A program made the translations under genes and the position numbers. Positions 7,049 through 11,855 of a stretch of DNA of 11,855 nt are shown in pieces. The DNA is from Flavobacteriales bacterium UBA2426. Lineage in GTDB: Bacteria > Bacteroidota > Bacteroidia > Flavobacteriales_F > PHOS-HE28. The DNA is taken from contig DDRC01000207.1 in NCBI GenBank assembly GCA_002342985.1, positions 1 through 11,855 on the forward strand. The letters run 5' to 3'. The notes below the pieces were generated by a model. It had not been told where the DNA came from. It searched no databases and worked only from the letters and a program-made list of their open reading frames with translations. Numbering within the stretch: position 1 is the first letter of the stretch; the number at the start of each line of letters is the position of its first letter.

Positions 7049-9039
7049 CCCAGGCTGCAGACCGACCACCGCTGGTGACCGTGCTCCTGCCCGTGCACAA
7101 CGCGAGCGCATACCTCCAGCGGACGATTGACAGCATCAGCGCGCAGACGCTCGCTGACCATGAGGTCATCGCCATCGACGACGGATCGACGGATGGGAGC
7201 GCTGCCATCCTCCAGGCGCACGCCGGCCCGCGCTTCCGCATCATCCGCCATGCCGCCAATCAAGGCCTCGTGGCATCGCTGAACGAGGGCCTGGCGGAGG
7301 CCCGCGGCCGCTACATCGCCCGGATGGACGCCGATGACCTCATGCACCCGGAGCGCTTGGAGCGGCAGGCGGCTTGGATGGATGGGCATCCGGAGGTCGC
7401 TGTGCTGGCCACATGCGTCGGCCTTATCAATGCCGATGGCGAACCCTGCGGCACCTGGGATACGGATCAGAGAGCCGTGACCGAGGCCGATATCGCGGAC
7501 CTGCTCCCACGCACCAACTGCATCGCCCACCCCACGGTGATGCTTCGGCGGGATGCCCTTGGAGGACTCCGCTACGAAGACCGCCAGCGCGGCGCCGAGG
7601 ATTGGGACCTTTGGCTTCGGCTGATGGCCCGCGGTGCGCGGATCGCCAAGCTGCCGGAGCAGCTGGTGCAGTACCGTGTGCATGCATCGAGCGTGATGGC
7701 GGAGAGCAAGCGGGAGGTCCCGCTGGAGATCCGGCTGATGACCGTCCGCCAGCGCTTCCTGACCGGGGAACTGAGCCGGGGCCGGTTCGGCCGCGTGCAT
7801 GCAGCCGTGGCGGCCGCCCAGGTCCGGACCCTGGGCCGGTACCTGATCCACCGCACGATTCGCCCCTTGGCGCGCGACGCATACCGGATGCTGACCTACT
7901 CTCCTTGGAAGCTGCTGCGCGAGCGTGCAGCCATCAAGAAGGCGCTCAGTGATTGGCAGGGACGCCACCTCCTCCTCTTCCCCTACCTCCATACGGGCGG
8001 TGCCGAGCAGGTGCATGCCGACATCCTGGGCACGATAGCGGACCAGCGCCCGCTCTGCCTCATCACCGGCTTCTCGCGCGACCGGAGCTTCCTTCCGCGA
8101 TTCGCGGCGAGCGCCCCTGTCATCGAGGTGCCGCGGCTGGTCAACCACCCTTGCACCCGCACGGCCGCGCGCCGGTGGATCGCCCGCGCCCTGGATTCGC
8201 GCACCGATGCGCATCTCTTCGCCAGCAACTGTGCACAGTTCTTCGAACTGCTGCCGGAGCTCTCGCCTCATGTGCGCACGGCCTACCTGCAGCACGCCTT
8301 CCTCTACCAGCCCAAGGGGAATGCACAGCATCGGGCCTGGCTGCGCCACTTCCCGCGCGTGCATCGCTACGTGTTCATCGCCGAGCACGCCCGGTCGCAG
8401 TACCGCAGCTTCCTGCTTGCGCACCATATGACCTCCGCGCAGTTCGGCAAGCTGCAGCTCATCACCAACCGCGTGCACCGCTTTGCACCGCCCCTGCAGC
8501 ACACGTGGCCCGTCCGGCTGCTCTTCGTGGGCCGTGACAGCCCGGAGAAAAGGCCGGAGCTCTTCCAGCGCATCATTGAACGCCTGCACGCCGAAGCCAA
8601 GGGCCGGTTCATGGCCACGGCGGTCGGCATAAGGGCGCGGGAATGCGCGGCGCCCATCGCCTTCGAGGGAGAGGTCACGGATCCGGCTCGACTGGCCGAT
8701 CTCTACGCCGCCCATGATATCATCGTGGTCACCTCCTCGCGCGAAGGATTCCCGCTCGTGGTGCAGGAAGCCATGGCGCATGGGTTGGCCGTCGCAGCCG
8801 CACCGGTCGGTGATATCCCGATCCGGCTCGACGGGCAATGCGCCATCATCGCGGGCTCGGCTGAGGCTGCGACCACCGAGCAGGATCTGGTGGCAGGATT
8901 GAAAGCGCTCGAACTCGACCGGGACAGGCTCTGGGCCATGCGCCAGGCCGCGTTCACCAAAGCGCGGCTCGAGTACGACGGCGCCCCCTTCCAAGCTGCC
9001 TACCGGGAACTCTTCGGCTGCACCAAGGGCAACGCGTGA
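7045..9039 (+). CDS. Bifunctional glycosyltransferase, GT2-GT4 fusion
   Basis: One continuous frame of 664 aa holds two complete transferase domains. The GT2 domain (about 1-225) has VTVLLPVHNA, IAIDDGSTDG (43-52), the DxD-type RMDADD (93-98) and GAEDWDLWLR (183-192). A basic, helical linker (about 226-305) follows. The GT4 domain (about 306-664) has FPYLHTGGAEQVHADI near its start, FVGRDSPEKRPELFQRI (494-510) and the EX7E pair Glu567/Glu575 in SREGFPLVVQEAMAHG. All expected catalytic motifs of both halves are intact, so neither appears decayed. The likely role is two successive sugar additions by one polypeptide, which would set a fixed order in the repeat. It is the last gene of the plus-strand operon, begins in an ATGA overlap, and its final 40 bases overlap the convergent gene. 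Domain boundaries are estimates from motif positions. Confidence 0.92.
   Translation: MTQAADRPPLVTVLLPVHNASAYLQRTIDSISAQTLADHEVIAIDDGSTDGSAAILQAHAGPRFRIIRHAANQGLVASLNEGLAEARGRYIARMDADDLMHPERLERQAAWMDGHPEVAVLATCVGLINADGEPCGTWDTDQRAVTEADIADLLPRTNCIAHPTVMLRRDALGGLRYEDRQRGAEDWDLWLRLMARGARIAKLPEQLVQYRVHASSVMAESKREVPLEIRLMTVRQRFLTGELSRGRFGRVHAAVAAAQVRTLGRYLIHRTIRPLARDAYRMLTYSPWKLLRERAAIKKALSDWQGRHLLLFPYLHTGGAEQVHADILGTIADQRPLCLITGFSRDRSFLPRFAASAPVIEVPRLVNHPCTRTAARRWIARALDSRTDAHLFASNCAQFFELLPELSPHVRTAYLQHAFLYQPKGNAQHRAWLRHFPRVHRYVFIAEHARSQYRSFLLAHHMTSAQFGKLQLITNRVHRFAPPLQHTWPVRLLFVGRDSPEKRPELFQRIIERLHAEAKGRFMATAVGIRARECAAPIAFEGEVTDPARLADLYAAHDIIVVTSSREGFPLVVQEAMAHGLAVAAAPVGDIPIRLDGQCAIIAGSAEAATTEQDLVAGLKALELDRDRLWAMRQAAFTKARLEYDGAPFQAAYRELFGCTKGNA
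9000..9039. other. Tail-to-tail overlap of convergent glycosyltransferase genes
   Basis: The plus-strand fusion gene ends at 9039 (TGA) and the minus-strand GT4 gene ends at 9000 (TAG), so the last dozen or so codons of each are encoded on opposite strands of the same DNA. No spacer or U-tract terminator lies between the two operons. Confidence 0.8.
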
Positions 9040-10172
9040 TGGAGCATCGTGCCCACGAATGCGGTCCAATTGAGCATGTCAGCGTACCGCTTGCGCGCCG
9101 CCTCACGCATACCCTTGAGCATATCGGGGTGTGCCATCAACCGTAGAACGGCCTCCGCATAATCCTCCCCAGGCCGGTCGAGATCGAAGAGGAGCCCGGT
9201 GACGCCCTCCTGCACGATGGTGGGGATACCGCCGGTCCGTGTGGCCAGCACCGGCAACCCGTGGGCCGCAGCCTCGCAGAACACGATGCCGTAGGCCTCG
9301 AAGCGCGTGGGGAGCAGGAGGAAATCGGCCGTGCGCAGGTGCTCTTGCAGCCGAGCGAGCTCAGACGGCTTGTTCTTGTCGAGGAAGCCCTCGCGGATCA
9401 ATCCGGGATCATCGCACACAGGCGGAGGCTGGCACCCGCAGACCACCAGCTGCGCCTGCACGCCCGCCCTCTTCAGTGCCAGCAGCGCAGCATATGCGAT
9501 GGGGCCGCCCTTCTCCTCCCAATTCACCCCGAGGAAGAGCAGCTTCACCGGACCGCGGGGCCAGGTGCCGGTGCCCGGTGAAGGGGGGGCCTCGGGCAGG
9601 TTGGCGCCGAACGGGATCATGCGGATCCTGGGCGCCGCCTCCGGCACCGCCTTCCTTGCGGCATCGGCGGCCCAGTCGCTGCTGAACACGCACAGCGCGG
9701 CGTTGCCCAGTGCCGCGCGCTCGATGTTCAGGCTCTGCTCGCGAGACCAATCGAAGAGATTCTGAAGCACATCGTGATAGCCTAGTGCCCCGGCGATGCA
9801 GCGGTCGTTGATGTAGATGATGGGCGCATCGGCGCGCAGGAATGCGGTGGTGGCCAGGCCAGCCGGGGCGATGATCAGGTCAACCGGCTTCGCCCGCAGC
9901 CGCTGCTCGATGAGGCGTGCGTAGCTGCGGGCCACCCATGGCGAGGCGCGCCAGTTGAAGCGCTTGCCTGGAACGCGGAGGAAGACCTGATTCAGCGCAC
10001 GCGTGGCCTTCACCGCGACCGTCTCCCGGAGGGGACCGATCAGCTCCACGCGCTCCACGTGCCGCTCCAGCTCCTTCAGCAGGAAGTGGTGCGTACCCGA
10101 CCAGCTGCGGCGGTCGCGTGCATCCTCGATGGTGAGGTAGCCGATGGTAATGGGCAGCTTGGCACCGGGCAT
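9000..10172 (-). CDS. Family 4 glycosyltransferase (GT-B fold)
   Basis: From ATG 10172 the protein is 390 aa. The N-terminal domain begins with the strand ITIGYLTIED and SWSGTHHFLL (23-32), a layout seen in GT4 enzymes. The C-terminal domain has IPFGANLPEA (185-194), KLLFLGVNWEEKGG (210-223) and the EX7E pair Glu292/Glu300 in TRFEAYGIVFCEAAAHG, then TRTGGIPTIV. It probably adds one sugar of the same or a related surface glycan. The frame is open to an ATG at 10214, but that would overlap the upstream gene by 38 bases and add 14 poorly conserved-looking residues. ATG 10172 lies four bases after the upstream stop, so it is preferred. The stop is TAG, unlike the TGA of the other ten genes with visible or inferred ends, and the 3' end overlaps the convergent fusion gene. 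Confidence 0.9.
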   Translation of the reverse strand: MPGAKLPITIGYLTIEDARDRRSWSGTHHFLLKELERHVERVELIGPLRETVAVKATRALNQVFLRVPGKRFNWRASPWVARSYARLIEQRLRAKPVDLIIAPAGLATTAFLRADAPIIYINDRCIAGALGYHDVLQNLFDWSREQSLNIERAALGNAALCVFSSDWAADAARKAVPEAAPRIRMIPFGANLPEAPPSPGTGTWPRGPVKLLFLGVNWEEKGGPIAYAALLALKRAGVQAQLVVCGCQPPPVCDDPGLIREGFLDKNKPSELARLQEHLRTADFLLLPTRFEAYGIVFCEAAAHGLPVLATRTGGIPTIVQEGVTGLLFDLDRPGEDYAEAVLRLMAHPDMLKGMREAARKRYADMLNWTAFVGTMLHHALPLVQPKSSR

Positions 10173-10176
10173 CGAT

Positions 10177-11214
10177 TCAGCGCGAAAGGGCGGTTGACGC
10201 GGCCTTCGGCTCACGGCCGAAGATCAGGAAATCGATGATGCCGCGCAGGTAGCCGAATCCGTAGGCGAGGTGCAGGACCCCGAAGGCCGCGGCCACGCCC
10301 GGTGCGTCGCCGGGCGAGGAGGACGCGCGCAGGGCGCTGATGCCCGCCGCAAGGAGGTAGAGCGCGATGCCCGCGGCATAGCCCACTGCCAGCACGGGAT
10401 GCAGCCAGGCCACCGCCGCTCCGAGCAGCAGGAAGAGCACGAAGGCAGCGGGCACCAATTGCCGCAGCGTGGTCACCGTGCCGTGCAGCCGGTTCACGTA
10501 CACCTTCCAGTAGCCGTACTGCCAATACTGGCGGTACAGCTTGCGCAGGCCGGCGCGCACATAGTAGCGGCTGCGGATGGAAGCGTGCAGCCGGATGGCC
10601 CAGCCGCCGCGCTTCACGCGGAAGTTGAACTCATCGTCCTGGTTGCGCACGAGCCGCTCGTCGAAATAGCCGACCTGCTCGAAGACCGCGCGGCGGTAGG
10701 CCCCGAAGGCCACTGTATCCACCTCGCCTTGCCGCAGGCCGGTGCGGAAATGCGCCCCGCCTACGCCGAAGGGATGCCCCATGGCCGCGCCGATCCGCCG
10801 GCTCCAGGCATCTGTGTAAACGTTCTCGATCACGCCTCCTACGCAGCCTGCCTCCGGATGGTCTCGCAGGGCCCTGAGGTTAGCCTCCAGGAAGCCGGCA
10901 TCCACCTCCGCATGGGCGCCGAGGATGATGCCGATGTCGTAGCCGGCGGGTCGCAGACCGATGTTCATGGCTTGAGGCGTGGTGCGCGCCGGGTTGTCAA
11001 TGAGCTTCACCCAGGGGTGCACAGCCGCCATCGCACGCACCTCCTCGCGCGTGCCGTCGTCGCTCATACCATCGCAGACCCAGACCTCCAGGTGCATGCC
11101 ATGGCGGTCCGCCTCTGCGAGGGACCGCAGGCATCGACCAATGTACCCGGCCTCGTTGCGGCACGGGATCACCACGCGGACGCGGCTCAGGGCTTCGTTC
11201 GTTCCCGGGCTCAT
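10177..11214 (-). CDS. Membrane-anchored family 2 glycosyltransferase, ExoA-like
   Basis: The 345-aa protein has an N-terminal GT2 catalytic domain: RVVIPCRNEAGYIGRCLRSL, WVCDGMSDDGT (45-55) and NPARTTPQAMNIGLR (74-88). Then come VDTVAFGAYRRAVFEQVG (165-182), NQDDEFNFRVKRGG (191-204) and RQYWQYGYWK (228-237). This order resembles the ExoA group, which extends lipid-linked succinoglycan precursors. After residue 250 there are two or three hydrophobic spans (about 254-271, 274-292 and 308-333), so the enzyme should sit on the inner face of the cytoplasmic membrane. An oddity is LGAHAEVD at 98-105, where ExoA-type enzymes usually have an Asp two positions before the His; here it is Gly99. The start overlaps the stop of the upstream gene by four bases (ATGA). 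An AGGGAG string about nine bases upstream is the only Shine-Dalgarno-like match in the window. Confidence 0.9.
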   Translation of the reverse strand: MSPGTNEALSRVRVVIPCRNEAGYIGRCLRSLAEADRHGMHLEVWVCDGMSDDGTREEVRAMAAVHPWVKLIDNPARTTPQAMNIGLRPAGYDIGIILGAHAEVDAGFLEANLRALRDHPEAGCVGGVIENVYTDAWSRRIGAAMGHPFGVGGAHFRTGLRQGEVDTVAFGAYRRAVFEQVGYFDERLVRNQDDEFNFRVKRGGWAIRLHASIRSRYYVRAGLRKLYRQYWQYGYWKVYVNRLHGTVTTLRQLVPAAFVLFLLLGAAVAWLHPVLAVGYAAGIALYLLAAGISALRASSSPGDAPGVAAAFGVLHLAYGFGYLRGIIDFLIFGREPKAASTALSR

Positions 11215-11855
11215 CGCTTCATCTCCCTGAGGGCATTCCCGTACACTTCAAGGAGCCGGTCCACGCAGTCGTCCCAGCTGTAGCGCTTCACCACGCGTTC
11301 GCGGCCGGCAGCGCCCATGCGGGCCCGCAGTGCGTCATCGGCGAGCAGCTCCGCGATCCGCTCGGCCGCAGCTCGCGAATCCTCCATCGGCACGATGAAG
11401 CCCGAGCAATCGCGCTCCACCACCTCCGGTAATCCGCCGGCCTCGCTCACCACCACGGGCAGCCCGCACGCGCTGGCCTCGATCACCGCCACGCCGAAGC
11501 TCTCGCTGTGCGTCCTCGAAAGGGCCACGTATACGTCCAGCCGGTTCAGTTCTTGGGGTACCTGGTGGTGGGGAACGGCGCCTACGAAGTCGACGCGGGC
11601 CTTGATGCCAAGGTCATCGGCCAGCTGCTCGAGCTCCGACCGTTGGGGGCCGTCCCCCACGATGCGCAGGCGCACCGCCTCCGTCCTTCCTGCGCTGAGC
11701 CCTGCGAAGGCGCGCAGCAGGATATCGATGCCATACTTCGGCGCCAGTGCCTTCACCGTCCCGACCACTAGAGCGTCCTTCGACACGGGCCGAGCGGAGA
11801 ACCGCTGCGTATTCACGCCGAAGGGCACCACGGTGATCGGTGAGAGCCCCGGGCA
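11211..11855 (-). CDS. Family 4 glycosyltransferase, C-terminal half (5' end beyond right edge)
   Basis: The reading frame is open to the window end, so the 214 visible residues are the C-terminal domain of a larger GT4 protein. A GTG at 11831 is internal, because in-frame sequence upstream continues as CPGLSPIT and leads into VVPFGVNTQRF, a typical GT4 inter-domain junction. Visible landmarks are VVGTVKALAPKYGIDILLRA, LRIVGDGPQRSELEQLA, and the EX7E pair in ESFGVAVIEASACGLPVVV followed by SEAGGLPEVV. The terminal helix ends in LREMKR. It is the first visible gene of the minus-strand group, and its stop overlaps the ExoA-like GT2 start by four bases. The N-terminal acceptor domain is not in view, so nothing can be said about acceptor. 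Confidence 0.9.
   Translation of the reverse strand, partial: CPGLSPITVVPFGVNTQRFSARPVSKDALVVGTVKALAPKYGIDILLRAFAGLSAGRTEAVRLRIVGDGPQRSELEQLADDLGIKARVDFVGAVPHHQVPQELNRLDVYVALSRTHSESFGVAVIEASACGLPVVVSEAGGLPEVVERDCSGFIVPMEDSRAAAERIAELLADDALRARMGAAGRERVVKRYSWDDCVDRLLEVYGNALREMKR

Noticed and set aside
9027..9054. Inverted repeat (GGGCaACG ... CGTGCCC) near the convergent junction as a terminator
   Set aside because: It has only about seven pairs, a bulge and a 13-nt loop. There is no T-tract on either side, and it lies partly in coding sequence.
7021..9069. 682-codon open frame on the minus strand opposite the GT2-GT4 fusion
   Set aside because: It has the same low-complexity, charged composition as other antisense shadows and crosses the ends of three real genes. 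The plus strand has two intact sets of catalytic motifs.
10270..11283. 337-codon open frame on the plus strand opposite the ExoA-like GT2
   Set aside because: It is Gln/His/Ala/Arg-rich without motifs and lies opposite a clear membrane-anchored glycosyltransferase.

Overview
The window is almost entirely coding, and every gene I can support belongs to a surface-polysaccharide (O-antigen or capsule-like) locus that uses an ABC transporter. By eye the base composition is about two-thirds G+C. Nearly all starts lack a recognisable Shine-Dalgarno sequence. The only clear promoter-like string, TATGTTTG at 723-730, matches the Bacteroidota -7 consensus TAnnTTTG. Together with protein character, this suggests a high-GC member of Bacteroidota or a close relative. 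That placement is an inference with moderate to low confidence.

Layout. (a) 1-653, minus strand: the N-terminal 217 codons of a polytopic O-antigen ligase/polymerase-like protein, running off the left edge. (b) 654-753: a 100-bp divergent intergenic region, the only real gap in the window. (c) 754-9039, plus strand: a tightly packed eight-gene operon of wzm (ABC-2 permease), wzt (ATPase with a C-terminal glycan-binding-type domain), two different class I SAM methyltransferases, a GT2 glycosyltransferase, a GT11 fucosyltransferase-like protein, a GT4 glycosyltransferase and a 664-aa GT2-GT4 fusion. (d) 9000-11855, minus strand: a convergent group of a GT4 enzyme, an ExoA-like membrane-anchored GT2 and the C-terminal half of another GT4 that enters from the right edge. 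The two convergent groups overlap tail to tail by 40 bp.

How the genes fit together (inference). Seven glycosyltransferase proteins carrying eight catalytic domains would build a glycan on a lipid carrier at the cytoplasmic face. The fucosyltransferase would add a fucose, and one or both methyltransferases would modify the chain. Wzm/Wzt would export the finished chain, with the Wzt C-terminal domain possibly reading a terminal modification. The divergent ligase-like protein could then attach the polymer to lipid A-core or another acceptor. No sugar-nucleotide synthesis gene, initiating phosphoglycosyltransferase, RNA gene, mobile element, CRISPR array or sizeable repeat was seen. No stretch over 300 bases lacks a gene.
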